Source: an archaeon (GTDB taxonomy: Archaea > Iainarchaeota > Iainarchaeia > CSSED10-239). From it: a stretch of 64,000 bases of DNA. The notes below the pieces were generated by a model, which did no database searches, was not told the DNA's origin, and was given only the letters and a program-made list of their open reading frames with translations. The translations under genes and the position numbers were made by a program. This document shows, piece after piece, positions 52,534 to 62,339 of this stretch (its first letter is position 1; every line of letters begins with the position of its first letter). Location: contig JAKQTP010000087.1 in the NCBI GenBank assembly GCA_029563035.1, positions 19,003-83,002 on the forward strand. Direction: 5' to 3'.

Positions 52534-53388
52534 ATGTTAATTTCATATCTCGCCCTTTTGGGAAGAATAGTCCTGCTGGGCTGGGAAAGAATTTTGGTAA
52601 AAAAACTTGGCGAAAATTCTGATAGTATTAGCGGCACTTTTCTATTTTTTGGATTAGGAACAATATTTTTAGTACCTACGCTTCTATTTGTGGATATTGT
52701 ATTAAACGTGTCAATTCTAACATTTGTTGCATTGAGTAGCATTGTATATTCTATTGCATTTTGGTTGTATGTAAAATCTCTATCCGATGGTGAAGCTTCA
52801 TTGGTAAGCCCATTGTATAATTTCAATGTATTTTTTTTATTAATATTAGCCGTAATATTCCTAAATGAAAAAATTACATTTTTCAAAGTGGCCGGATTAA
52901 TATTTCTATTTTATGGTGTGTCTTTCTTAAATAGAAAAAGCAACTTATTTGAATCGTTTAAGGCAATATTTTTGGATAGACCATGTCAATACATGATAAT
53001 CGCTTCACTATTAATTGCAATTGGTAGAACTATAGATGGTAACGCAATAAAGATAGTTAGTCCAACGCTTTATGCTTTTTATCTAAACTTAGGAATTACA
53101 GTTTTCTTGTTAGGATACATCCTAATCAAAGGGAATATAATGACCACAATCAATTTATTTAAGGAAAAAAAGAAAATCGCAACTTTAAGCGGGGGGATAA
53201 ATGCATATTCTTACTTACTTTTGTTAATTGCATTTACAGGAATAGAAGTAAGTATTGCTGAACCTACTTCAATGACTGCCATGATTATTACAGTTCTTTT
53301 GGCTGGGCGGATACTCAAAGAGAATATCAAAGAAAGAATAGTGGGTGTTGCAATAATGCTAATTGGACTATGGATGTTATTTATTTAG
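52534..53388 (+). CDS. EamA/DMT-family transporter
   Basis: 284 aa with about ten hydrophobic helices arranged as two EamA repeats; the second starts near residue 150. Segments IVYSIAFWLYVKSLSDGEASLVSPLYNF (quoted briefly, VSPLY) and GIEVSIAEPTSMTAMII are typical for the drug/metabolite transporter superfamily. Substrate unknown. Divergent from xerA with an 81-base spacer. Confidence 0.88.
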   Translation: MLISYLALLGRIVLLGWERILVKKLGENSDSISGTFLFFGLGTIFLVPTLLFVDIVLNVSILTFVALSSIVYSIAFWLYVKSLSDGEASLVSPLYNFNVFFLLILAVIFLNEKITFFKVAGLIFLFYGVSFLNRKSNLFESFKAIFLDRPCQYMIIASLLIAIGRTIDGNAIKIVSPTLYAFYLNLGITVFLLGYILIKGNIMTTINLFKEKKKIATLSGGINAYSYLLLLIAFTGIEVSIAEPTSMTAMIITVLLAGRILKENIKERIVGVAIMLIGLWMLFI

Positions 53389-53409
53389 TTTAGAATTAAT
53401 GGATATTAA

Positions 53410-53514
53410 GGCAACTACTGTAAATGTCCACGATGCCCATATGATCTATACCCAAGAAGGGCAATAATTTATCAAGAAAAGAGATATTTTGGCATAGTGT
53501 CAAAGACGATGTAG
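53410..53514 (+). pseudogene. Remnant of a Cys-rich small protein
   Basis: An open stretch without a start codon reads GNYCKCPRCPYDLYPRRAII, then YQEKRYFGIVSKTM-stop. The CxCxxC cluster and the well-formed sequence suggest the tail of a lost gene. The remaining 53515-53708 spacer is AT-rich and holds the promoter of argJ. Confidence 0.25.
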
Positions 53515-53708
53515 TACTTAAAGATTAAATTTTTAATTATACTTTATTTCTTTTGATATATTATACTTTTTCTTATAAAATAAAACATATCATCTAAAAA
53601 TGAATAGAATTAATCTAACTTTCATTGTTTTTTACTTTTTGGATTTAAAGCATCAATAATTTAACATTAATCTTATATATCTTTCATTATTCATAAGAAA
53701 GGGATTTA

Positions 53709-54896
53709 ATGAAAATTATTAAAGCAGGTATAACTGCAGTTAAGGGAATAAAAGGTCAAGGTATACATGCTGGATTTAAAAAAAATAAATTAGATTTTAC
53801 TATAATTTATTCTGAAAGGATATGTACTGCTGCAGGGGTATTTACAAAAAATAAGGCTGCTGCTGCACCAGTATTGCTTGACAGGAAGTTTCTTTCCGAC
53901 GGAAAGGCACAAGCTATAGTATGTAATAGTGGATTTGCAAATGCATGTACGGGAGAAGAGGGAATGAATAACGCATTGTTTACGGCAGAATATGCAAGTG
54001 AGAAACTTGGAATCAGAAAAGAAAACTGTCTTGTTTTTTCTACAGGTATTATAGGCATTCCTTTACCAATGGACATTATGAAAAATGCAATCGATACAAC
54101 TGTTCCCTTGTTAGAAAGTTCTAACAGCGCATCTGAAAACATTGCAAATGCCATACTCACCACAGATTTAGTTAAAAAAGAAATTGCTATAGAAAATGAT
54201 AACTACACTATATCTGGGATAACTAAAGGAAGTGGGATGATAAATCCGAACATGGCTACGATGCTTTGTTTTATTTTTACAGATGCTGATGTTTCCTCAA
54301 ATATCTTAGAAAAATGTTTGAAAAACTCAGTTAATAAATCGTTTAATAGGATATCTGTTGATGGGGATACTAGTACAAATGATTCTGTTGTAGTTTTAGC
54401 AAATGGACTTTCAAATGTAAAAGTTGATACAATTGATAAAATTGAAAGTTTTAGTAAAGCACTTGATTTTGTATGTGTAGAACTGGCCAAAAAAATTGCA
54501 AGAGATGGAGAAGGTGCAACAAAATTAATTGAATGTGAATGCGTTAATGCAAAAAGTCAAGAAGATGCAGAAAGAATATCAAAATCAGTAATTGATTCTA
54601 GTTTAGTTAAATCTGCAGTATTTGGTGAAGATCCAAATTGGGGGAGAATTATTGCTGCTGTAGGATACTCAGGAGCAGAGATGGAATTAGATAAAATTGA
54701 GATATATTTGGGAACTTTAAGAGTGGTGAATAAAGGGATTGGTGTAAGCTTTTCTCAAGAAGAAGCTAAGAAAGAGTTACAGAAGGAATGTGTAAAAATT
54801 ATTATTAATATGAATTTAGGTAACTTTTGTTCAAAAGCGTGGGGTTGTGATCTTTCTTATAATTATGTTAAAATAAATGCACAATATCATACTTAG
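53709..54896 (+). CDS. argJ: Ornithine acetyltransferase / N-acetylglutamate synthase ArgJ
   Basis: 395 aa bifunctional enzyme that moves the acetyl group from N-acetylornithine to glutamate, feeding arginine synthesis. The self-cleavage site is Ala-Thr in GMINPNMATMLCFIFTDA (about residues 177-178); FGEDPNWGRIIAAVGYSG and the N-terminal GITAVKGIKGQGIHAG are family signatures. Followed after 9 bases by argD. Confidence 0.95.
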   Translation: MKIIKAGITAVKGIKGQGIHAGFKKNKLDFTIIYSERICTAAGVFTKNKAAAAPVLLDRKFLSDGKAQAIVCNSGFANACTGEEGMNNALFTAEYASEKLGIRKENCLVFSTGIIGIPLPMDIMKNAIDTTVPLLESSNSASENIANAILTTDLVKKEIAIENDNYTISGITKGSGMINPNMATMLCFIFTDADVSSNILEKCLKNSVNKSFNRISVDGDTSTNDSVVVLANGLSNVKVDTIDKIESFSKALDFVCVELAKKIARDGEGATKLIECECVNAKSQEDAERISKSVIDSSLVKSAVFGEDPNWGRIIAAVGYSGAEMELDKIEIYLGTLRVVNKGIGVSFSQEEAKKELQKECVKIIINMNLGNFCSKAWGCDLSYNYVKINAQYHT

Positions 54897-54905
54897 AGGG
54901 ATAAA

Positions 54906-56075
54906 ATGAATTTAGAAGAAGCAAAAAATCTTGAAAACAAATATGTTTTCAATACTTATGGAAGATTTCCTTTAGTTGTAGAAAAAGGTGAAGGATGTTA
55001 TTTATATTCAACAGATGGCAAAAAATATCTTGATTTTTTAGCGGGAATTGCCGTTAATTCACTTGGGCATGCACATCCAAATATTGTCAAATGCATATCT
55101 GAACAAGCAAAAAAAGTTATCCATGTAAGTAACTTTTACCATATTCCTTCACAATATCTCCTAGGAAAAAAACTATGTGAAACTTCTGGGCTTGACAGAG
55201 CATTTTTTTGTAATAGCGGAGCTGAAGCAAATGAAGGTGCAATTAAACTTGCAAGACGTTATCAATCACAAAAAGGTAAAGATGAAATAATTTACTTTTC
55301 ACAATCATTTCATGGTAGAACAATTACTACTTTAATGGCTACTGATAAAGACAAGTATAGAGTAGGATTTGGTCCTTTTCCCCCAGGATTTATTAGGGCG
55401 GAATATAATAATATCAATGACGTTGTTGAAAAAGTAAATAAAAAAACTGCTGCTTTATTAGTTGAACCCATACAAGGAGAAGGTGGAATAAATATAGCAT
55501 CGAAAGAATTCATGGGAGCCCTTTCAGACCTTAGAGAAGATAAAGAAATTTTAATAATTTTTGATGAAGTTCAATGTGGGATAGGAAGAACTGGGAAATG
55601 GTTTGGATTTCAACACTACGATGTTCAACCAGATATTATAACTTTGGCTAAAGCACTTGGAGGGGGGGTACCAATAGGTGCAATTGTTGCCAAAAATGAA
55701 ATATCTGATGTTTTGAAACAAGGGGACCACGGATCTACTTTTGGAGGAAATCCACTAGTTACTTCTGTTGGTTTAACTGTAATGAATACCATTGAATCTG
55801 ATAAATTAATTCAAAATTCTGAAAAAATGGGAAAATACTTGCTTAAAAATCTGGAATTCATGTTAGATATGCCACATGTAAATGATGTTAGGGGCATGGG
55901 ATTGATGGTAGGTATAGAATTTGATGAGTCATGTAGCGAATATGTAAAAAGATGTTTTGAAAATAACTTACTTGTAAGTTGCACAAGAGACAAAGTGGTA
56001 AGGCTCGTGCCTCCATTAATTGTATCTAAAAACGAGATAAATGAAGCAGTAGAAATAATGAAAAAATCATTTTAA
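54906..56075 (+). CDS. argD: Acetylornithine aminotransferase ArgD
   Basis: 389 aa class III PLP aminotransferase. PLP lysine in ITLAKALGGGVPIGAIV; IIFDEVQCGIGRTGKWF and FCNSGAEANEGAIKLARR are diagnostic. Interconverts N-acetylglutamate semialdehyde and N-acetylornithine, the step before ArgJ. The stop is adjacent to that of the convergent NAC gene. Confidence 0.95.
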   Translation: MNLEEAKNLENKYVFNTYGRFPLVVEKGEGCYLYSTDGKKYLDFLAGIAVNSLGHAHPNIVKCISEQAKKVIHVSNFYHIPSQYLLGKKLCETSGLDRAFFCNSGAEANEGAIKLARRYQSQKGKDEIIYFSQSFHGRTITTLMATDKDKYRVGFGPFPPGFIRAEYNNINDVVEKVNKKTAALLVEPIQGEGGINIASKEFMGALSDLREDKEILIIFDEVQCGIGRTGKWFGFQHYDVQPDIITLAKALGGGVPIGAIVAKNEISDVLKQGDHGSTFGGNPLVTSVGLTVMNTIESDKLIQNSEKMGKYLLKNLEFMLDMPHVNDVRGMGLMVGIEFDESCSEYVKRCFENNLLVSCTRDKVVRLVPPLIVSKNEINEAVEIMKKSF

Positions 56076-56414
56076 TTATTTCTGTAACTCAAGTATGGTG
56101 GCAGCGATATCCCCTTTATTTTTCACTAAAAGGCTTTTTGCTTTTTCTTTATTTACTCCTGTTTGAGTAACTACTAGTTCTATATCTTCATCATTTATTA
56201 TAACTTCTATTTCCTTTGTTTCTTCTTTATAAGTACCTGTAAGTTGATAAGTTTTCTGACCCATCATTGTAGTTTCAGTAACCTGTGGATTATCAAAGAC
56301 AAGTTTTTTATCTTTCATAAAAATAATTACTTTTTCTGCAGGAATGTCTTTAGTAGATACCCCCATTTGTTTCATCATTTTCTGCATTTTTCTTTGATCC
56401 ATTTTTGGAAACAT
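56076..56414 (-). CDS. nac: Nascent polypeptide-associated complex protein (aNAC)
   Basis: 112 aa homodimeric ribosome-linked chaperone. RKMQKMMKQMGVSTKDIPAEK starts the protein (quoted 20 or fewer in sense), followed by the NAC beta-barrel (VIFMKDKKLVFDNPQV) and a C-terminal UBA domain (ELVVTQTGVNKEKAKSLLVK). Typical archaeal size. Confidence 0.94.
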   Translation of the reverse strand: MFPKMDQRKMQKMMKQMGVSTKDIPAEKVIIFMKDKKLVFDNPQVTETTMMGQKTYQLTGTYKEETKEIEVIINDEDIELVVTQTGVNKEKAKSLLVKNKGDIAATILELQK

Positions 56415-56462
56415 TATATCACCTAATATAAGAAAATAAAAGAAAAAATATAAAGCTAACTA

Positions 56463-58115
56463 TTAGTTTCTCTTCCTTCGTGATAGAATGAAATAAGCAG
56501 TTATAGATCCTCCAAGTAATGCAGGCAATTCAAATCCTGGAACCCCTTTCATAGGGGATTGAGGCTGTGATTCTTTAACTGTTACGTAAAGAACGTCTTC
56601 TCCTTTACTCCCTTTGTCATCTGTAACTATAAGTGTTACTTTGTATACTCCTGCGGAGGTATATTGATGAAGTGGTTTTGGATCAATTGAAGTTTTTCCA
56701 TCCCCAAAGTCCCAATGATATGATACGATATTCCCATCTTCGTCAACTGACTTTGTTCCGTCAAATCTAATTGCTTCGCCTACTTTTGTTTCAAAATCGT
56801 TTCCGGCATTTGCAATGGGGGAAATATTTGTTGTTTGGGAGGGAGGTTGTGTAGATTCTGTGGGTATGGTATGTATATTTTTGTCGGGTGCATCACCTGC
56901 CATTGCAAATTGTTCTGTATTGAAGAAACAAACATTGTTACTAAGTTTCATTTCTAAGTTGCCACCCATGTACTTGCCAGAACCTGCGAACAATCCTTTT
57001 CCATCATCTTGTACTTGTATGGACCAGAAATAATTTTCAGGATTTGTTTTTGCCCATATTTTTTGTCCATTCCAATTAAATAAGTAATAGCTGTCCCTGT
57101 CAGCCCCGGCAGCAATATATTGGCCTTGAGAGGAAATATCAACAAAGTTAACTCCTCCATTAGTTTTGTAGGACCACAACTTTGTTCCTTTATTGTTAAA
57201 GAATAATATATATCCATCGGTTGATCCTGCTACTAAATAACTTCCTGTGTTAGTGATAGAAAGCCCTCTGATGCTTTTATTGTGCTTATAATTAAATACA
57301 AGTACGCCGTTTTTGTCAATTTGATATATATTTCCAGAGTTTGTTCCAACCCCAACATATGGCCCAGTCATACTTAAAACTAACTTTTCAGGAATGCCAT
57401 TTACCCTGTAAGTCCATAATAAGTCTCCTGTAATATTAAAAAAATACACTGTGTCTTGAGAACTTGTTACTATATATCTTCCAGCTATTTCAGTGTCAGT
57501 TACTTTACTATTTAGGCTATATTTCCAAATAAGTTTGCCTTGTTTGTCAATTACGTAAAGCGTGTCTCCAGATGCAGCAAGAATATGTGACGCTGTGTCC
57601 GATACGGACATTATTCTTACTTCTTCATTAGTAATATATTTCCATAAAGGATTGCAAGTTCTTTCTGTTATAACAATTTCTCTAGTTCTTGGAGGAAAAA
57701 CTTGTGCAGAATAAGTTATAGTTTGCCCTTTAGTAAAAGAACTTAATGATTTTATTGTTATTATAACTTTTGTAATAGTGGTATCTACTGCATTGGAGTT
57801 ATCATATAACTCAACTCCATCATGCATTCCGACAACTGTATATTTACCATCTAAAGTTAATAAAATCGATAGCGCTCTTTTTGGACATGCCCAAACAACT
57901 CCGTATGGGTCTGTAATAAATATCTCTGGATTTTCACCTACCCCTGCTGCAGCTGTATAAAATCCATTTGATACTAAAGATAAGCTTCTAACAGTATCTG
58001 GTATAGGATAGCATAGAGTTTCATCAATTTTTTCTTCACCCATTATGCCCATTACGTGTATAGTCATTAAGAAAAGCAAAGACATTGCAATCAATTTTAG
58101 TTTTAATTTTTTCAT
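56463..58115 (-). CDS. Surface beta-propeller and PKD protein with PGF-like C-terminus
   Basis: 550 aa. Signal peptide (LKLIAMSLLFLMTIHVMGIM), a propeller of WD40/PQQ-like blades (about 45-400), PKD domain (about 430-515: SPIANAGNDFETKVGEAIRF, HQYTSAGVYKVTLIVTDDKG), and a C-terminal PGFELPALLGGSITAYFILS followed by RRKRN. The Pro-Gly-Phe, hydrophobic stretch and basic end match the PGF-CTERM sorting signal cut by archaeosortase A in other archaea. Related to the propeller at 42635-43837. Confidence 0.82.
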   Translation of the reverse strand: MKKLKLKLIAMSLLFLMTIHVMGIMGEEKIDETLCYPIPDTVRSLSLVSNGFYTAAAGVGENPEIFITDPYGVVWACPKRALSILLTLDGKYTVVGMHDGVELYDNSNAVDTTITKVIITIKSLSSFTKGQTITYSAQVFPPRTREIVITERTCNPLWKYITNEEVRIMSVSDTASHILAASGDTLYVIDKQGKLIWKYSLNSKVTDTEIAGRYIVTSSQDTVYFFNITGDLLWTYRVNGIPEKLVLSMTGPYVGVGTNSGNIYQIDKNGVLVFNYKHNKSIRGLSITNTGSYLVAGSTDGYILFFNNKGTKLWSYKTNGGVNFVDISSQGQYIAAGADRDSYYLFNWNGQKIWAKTNPENYFWSIQVQDDGKGLFAGSGKYMGGNLEMKLSNNVCFFNTEQFAMAGDAPDKNIHTIPTESTQPPSQTTNISPIANAGNDFETKVGEAIRFDGTKSVDEDGNIVSYHWDFGDGKTSIDPKPLHQYTSAGVYKVTLIVTDDKGSKGEDVLYVTVKESQPQSPMKGVPGFELPALLGGSITAYFILSRRKRN

Positions 58116-58213
58116 TAATTCACCGAATAATATTGTAATTATTAGTATAAGAATTTATCTGTTAAATTTTCTCAATTTAACATTACCTAAATAACATATA
58201 GATTATACAAAAA

Positions 58214-59641
58214 TCAGGAAATGTTGTTTATTCTCAACAATTGAGTAATATAAAGTCTTGCCCATATAAATGCAATAAATGCGCCCGTTATATTTCCGGC
58301 AACAATTCCAAACCAAACTCCTCTAAGTCCCATTTGCATAAATATTGAGAATAGATAAGAAAACGGTATTATAAAAATTATTGTTCTAAAGAGAGTTATA
58401 ATAAGGGCGTTAATACCTCTTCCAGTTCCCTGAAATAAAGCTGAAGAAAACATTCCAAATGCTACCGAAGGATAAAATACTGAAGAAATTCTTAAGAATC
58501 GAATGAGATCATCTAAAATTCTTACCCCTCCAGCCGACTGAGTGAATATTGATGCAATTTGAGGCGCAAATATAAAAACTGTTATTGCAACAAAAGCCTC
58601 TATTAATACCCCTAACTTTACAGAATAGAGATATGCAGTATCCATTTTTTTTATTTCATTTGCACCATAAGCTGCCCCGGTAACTGCAGTTACCGCAGTA
58701 GACATACCAATCAAGGGTAATGTACCAAACATTACAATCCTCCATCCTGTGGTGTAAATAGCTATTCCGTCAGTGCCACCTACAGATACAACAATAAAAT
58801 TTAAACCTAAAAAAGAAAATGACATTAGTAACTGGGAAAGTGAAAAAGGTATCCCTACCCTTAGTATTTCAATTAGTATAGATTTATGAAATCTAAATTT
58901 TGAAAGAGAAGTTGAAACATAACAATTCTTTTTAACAAAAAGCCAATAAAATAAAATCATAGAAGATATTGCTAGGGATATAATTGATGCCCAAGCTGCC
59001 CCTGGGACCCCCATTTTTAAAGGATATATGAATATTGGATCAAGAATTATATTCAAAATAGAACCAAATGCCATAGCATACATTGATCTTTTTGTATCAC
59101 CTTCTCCTCTAAGAATAGAATTTGCAACATTCGAAAAGAAAACTAGTAATGTGCCACCAAACATAATCTGTGCATACTTAGTAGCATCTTCAATTACATT
59201 TCCTGCCTTCATTATTTCAAAAATATTTCTTGAAAATACAACAAAAGGAATTGTAATAACTATTCCCATTACCAACATTAATACTATTGTATGCGCAGCA
59301 ACATTGTCTGCCTTTTCTTTCTTATGTGCTCCGATAAATCTTGATATTGCGGCACTTCCCCCCATGCCTATGCCTGCACCAACAGACATAATCATGTAAG
59401 AAAAAGGAAAAAAGAATCCAACTGCAGATAATGCTTCAGGCCCCAAAAATGAAACCCATAAAGCATCTGCAAAATTATAAAGTGTTTGAACAAGCATGGC
59501 TATAATCATAGGGATTGATAACTTTAATATAGCGTTTTTAGGGTCGCCCAAAAGAGTCTTTATCCCCTCGGTATGAGTTTTATATTCCATCGAATCATTT
59601 ATTTCTGGCATTAAAAGACCTAAGTAATCAATTGACTTCAA
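58214..59641 (-). CDS. MATE-family multidrug/Na+ antiporter
   Basis: 475 aa, twelve hydrophobic helices in two halves. LSIPMIIAMLVQTLYNFADALWVS-type N-terminal helix (partly quoted), PEALSAVGFFFPF and GAGIGMGGSAAISRFIGA are typical of the NorM/DinF branch. Exports cationic compounds in exchange for Na+ or H+. A start at Met11 is possible. The divergent side has no regulator gene. Confidence 0.9.
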   Translation of the reverse strand: MKSIDYLGLLMPEINDSMEYKTHTEGIKTLLGDPKNAILKLSIPMIIAMLVQTLYNFADALWVSFLGPEALSAVGFFFPFSYMIMSVGAGIGMGGSAAISRFIGAHKKEKADNVAAHTIVLMLVMGIVITIPFVVFSRNIFEIMKAGNVIEDATKYAQIMFGGTLLVFFSNVANSILRGEGDTKRSMYAMAFGSILNIILDPIFIYPLKMGVPGAAWASIISLAISSMILFYWLFVKKNCYVSTSLSKFRFHKSILIEILRVGIPFSLSQLLMSFSFLGLNFIVVSVGGTDGIAIYTTGWRIVMFGTLPLIGMSTAVTAVTGAAYGANEIKKMDTAYLYSVKLGVLIEAFVAITVFIFAPQIASIFTQSAGGVRILDDLIRFLRISSVFYPSVAFGMFSSALFQGTGRGINALIITLFRTIIFIIPFSYLFSIFMQMGLRGVWFGIVAGNITGAFIAFIWARLYITQLLRINNIS

Positions 59642-59737
59642 AGTATCTACTTCTATTATAAATCTATCTATATTCTATACATGGTTGTGTGTTTCAGATT
59701 TAATAACAATATAATTGTAAAATATATGATTTGCAGC

Positions 59738-60601
59738 CTAATAGTATTTTTCTAATACTTTTATTATGGCAGAAAAATCTTCTTCCGCATATCCTAATTC
59801 CTTTGCTTTAAGGTACATTTGAAGATTTATATTCGTAAGGGGTAGGTATGCACCAATTTCTTTAGCTGTTTCGGTGATTAATACAAGATCTTTATACCCA
59901 TTTTCCACTGACCCCTGAACTGGAAATTTATCGTGTAGGTAGTTCTTATATTTCATCCTATAGAGGCTATTAGAGATTTGACTTGAAAGAACTATTTCAA
60001 AAAGAAAATTTAGGTCAATACCCCCCTTACTTGCAAAATTAATCATTTCACTAAAACCTTCCATCATGTGCAGAATCAACAAATTAATGGATAATTTGAT
60101 CATAGATGCTTTGGGTATTTCTCCACAGTAAACGATAGTAGTTCCCATTGTTTTGAACAATGGATTTAGAGTATCTATAATTGAATGATTGCCACTAGTT
60201 AATATAATCAATTTTCCTTCTTCTGCCGGTATTTTTGATCCTGATACGGGTGCATCTACATAAAATGCATTATATTTATTAAACTCTCTATTTAGTTTAG
60301 TGGAAAATGAGGGGGATATTGTACCCATATTAATAATTGTTTTACCTTCATAAATGGCGGGATTATTTATTTTCTTTATTAATAAGGATTCAATGACTTC
60401 AGAAGTTGTCAGCATAAATATTATTGTATCGGACCATTCAATTAATTCTTCAACAGAAGTTGATATTAGTGCACCTCTGTCTTTTAAGTCAACAATTTTC
60501 TCCTTTGTACGACTATAACACATTAGTTCATACCCGGATTTTAATATATTAGTTGCCATTGGTTTTCCCATAGTTCCAATTCCGATAAAGCCTACTTTCA
60601 T
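59738..60601 (-). CDS. 3-hydroxyisobutyrate dehydrogenase-family NAD(P) oxidoreductase
   Basis: 287 aa beta-hydroxyacid dehydrogenase. Rossmann start KVGFIGIGTMGKPMATNI; substrate-binding FYVDAPVSGSKIPAEEGKL; catalytic Lys in SMIKLSINLLI with the K-x3-N spacing. Substrate unresolved: glyoxylate/succinic semialdehyde reductases are the nearest alternatives. Divergent from ferredoxin. Confidence 0.88.
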   Translation of the reverse strand: MKVGFIGIGTMGKPMATNILKSGYELMCYSRTKEKIVDLKDRGALISTSVEELIEWSDTIIFMLTTSEVIESLLIKKINNPAIYEGKTIINMGTISPSFSTKLNREFNKYNAFYVDAPVSGSKIPAEEGKLIILTSGNHSIIDTLNPLFKTMGTTIVYCGEIPKASMIKLSINLLILHMMEGFSEMINFASKGGIDLNFLFEIVLSSQISNSLYRMKYKNYLHDKFPVQGSVENGYKDLVLITETAKEIGAYLPLTNINLQMYLKAKELGYAEEDFSAIIKVLEKYY

Positions 60602-60706
60602 ATTATACCCCTATTAATATTTTTATTTATCTATTTAAATTTAGTAGTTAATGTTTAATAATATAAAATTTTATAAAAGGTCAGGATTGTAATTATTTGT
60701 GATTAA

Positions 60707-60937
60707 ATGAAAGTCCATATAAAACAAGAAGAATGTATTCTTTGCGGAAATTGTAGCTCAACTTGTCCCGAAGTTTTTATTTTAGAGCCCGGCGAAAGTT
60801 CGAAAATAACTAAAGAATATAGGGGTAAAAATGATTCTGAGGGAGAAGTGGGAGAAGATATGTTAGAATGTGTACAATCAGCTGCAGATTCATGTCCAGT
60901 TAGTATTATATCTATAGAAAAATTATTGTTAAAATAG
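60707..60937 (+). CDS. Single-cluster [4Fe-4S] ferredoxin
   Basis: 76 aa. CILCGNCSSTCPEVF supplies CxxCxxC plus an extra Cys, and SCPVSII near the end gives the last ligand, with one more Cys in ECVQSAAD. The pattern is that of one [4Fe-4S] cluster plus a likely disulfide, as in Pyrococcus or Desulfovibrio gigas ferredoxin. Electron carrier of the anaerobic cytosol. Confidence 0.93.
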   Translation: MKVHIKQEECILCGNCSSTCPEVFILEPGESSKITKEYRGKNDSEGEVGEDMLECVQSAADSCPVSIISIEKLLLK

Positions 60938-61074
60938 TAAAAAGAATTTTAATTAGCTTCGGCTATAGTTACACTATTAGTTAAATTGATACACCAATAG
61001 TGAATTTTAGATTTCTTATAAAACTTAGTTGATTTTGTTTTAAAAATAGAATATTAAGGTTTCAAAATAGCTAG

Positions 61075-61265
61075 ATTAAATGAAGTAAATAAACTAATAA
61101 ATTGGAAGCTATTCAAGCAAAGTATTTCTGAATCCTTATAATAAGAGTGAGAAAGATGGATGGTCAAATCAATGAAAATGTGATGATAGATGCTCTCTTA
61201 CTTCAAATTGGTATAGTCTTCCAGATTAAGCGCTTAGGAAACACTATACAGTTATCAAAACATTA
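61075..61265 (+). mobile_element. Decayed IS5-like transposase N-terminus
   Basis: Pieces in three frames line up with IS5-family transposases: LNEVNKLINWKLFKQSISES, then YNKSEKDGW, then MIDALLLQ, then NWYSLPD and ALRKHYT (family pattern: LxExNxLIDWxxF ... NKSEKxGRPxxDPxLMxKALLLQxWYxLSDxxLExxL). Several stops and shifts; no inverted terminal repeats seen. 60938-61480 holds nothing else coding. Confidence 0.5.
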
Positions 61266-61479
61266 CCTTCAAAATTTAACATATTATTGTTACTATCTTT
61301 CCAAGGTAAAGGAATTGAAAGTTTATCTATTCGTGTTTTAACTTATATCGGCTGCCAGCAAGTTTAGAAAATTTTCTGAAATTTGAGTAAAATAATTAAG
61401 AAATGTAGTGAAGTGTTCAAATACTTATAAAATTAAAAAGATAAGAAAAATATAGAGATTGATAGTTAAGTCCTATTTA

Positions 61480-61674
61480 TTATATTTGCCATTTTGAAGC
61501 AGGAATGCCACCTTTTCCCCAGTTCGCCTTAGGGATTTCTGTGATTAAAATTTCAACTGCATCAAGAGGCGCTCCAGTTATTTCACTAACTTTTTTTGAC
61601 ACTTCTTTGATTAACTTTTCTTTTTTTAATTCATCACTTGTTTCTCTCCACAAATAGATTTCAACAAAAGGCAT
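61480..61674 (-). CDS. 4-oxalocrotonate tautomerase family enzyme
   Basis: 64 aa, the size of 4-OT subunits that form hexamers. The N-terminal MPFVEIYLWRETSDE exposes the catalytic Pro after Met removal; ILITEIPKANWGKGGIPAS is the C-terminal family motif. Substrate unknown. The N-terminus is longer in WRE than in typical forms, but full catalytic residues are visible. Confidence 0.88.
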   Translation of the reverse strand: MPFVEIYLWRETSDELKKEKLIKEVSKKVSEITGAPLDAVEILITEIPKANWGKGGIPASKWQI

Positions 61675-61721
61675 AACATCACCAATATACGCTAATTACG
61701 AACTATTATAAATAATTTGTT

Positions 61722-62123
61722 TTATTCTTTCACTAAAGATCTTTCTTTCCTATAAGCCATTCCTTCAAACGTTGCTATTAATTCCCCTAAATCATTTGAT
61801 ACAAGAATCTTGTATGTAGCAATTTTTGGATTAACTGAAATTTCTTGTGCTTCAGCAATTAAAACTCCCTCAGATATAGCTTTTAGGAAAGAAATATTCA
61901 CATTTAACGCCACAGACATCTTATTGTGTGAATTTGCAGCTACTGCAAATGTGAAATCTGCTAGGGTGAAAATCGCTCCACCATGCACAGTGTTAATCGA
62001 ATTATGGTGAATCTCTTTTATTTCCATTTTTGCTTTTGCATAGCCAAGTGATACCTCTAATAACTCGATTCCTACTGACTTGGCAAATTTGTCATTTTCT
62101 ATAAATTCTTTAATAAAATCCAT
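61722..62123 (-). CDS. PaaI-type hotdog thioesterase
   Basis: 133 aa single hotdog domain. The active-site loop is SINTVHGGAIFTLADFTFAV, with the HGG motif; AKMEIKEIHHN and ALNVNISFLKAISEG complete the pattern. Hydrolyses acyl- or aryl-CoA thioesters; real substrate unknown. Follows the tautomerase on the same strand with a 47-base spacer, perhaps one transcript. Confidence 0.9.
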   Translation of the reverse strand: MDFIKEFIENDKFAKSVGIELLEVSLGYAKAKMEIKEIHHNSINTVHGGAIFTLADFTFAVAANSHNKMSVALNVNISFLKAISEGVLIAEAQEISVNPKIATYKILVSNDLGELIATFEGMAYRKERSLVKE

Positions 62124-62339
62124 TTAATCAATAGATGAATTATTTTTATATATTTATTATTAATTGAAGACACACATGAAAAAATCTAAAAATCCCTAAT
62201 ATGGGATTAATTCGAGTTAGAAACATGAATTCTTTAGTTGCAGAAGTTATAATTTTTAGATAAGTTAAGATTAGAATACTAATAGAAAAATATATATACT
62301 TTAATGTAATTTAAATAAGTAACAGTATGGTGTTGCGAT

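Noticed and set aside
61147..61341. 64-codon GTG-started frame
   Set aside because: It lies across the decayed transposase pieces, one of which (MIDALLLQ) it contains; codon use and the tail are not protein-like.
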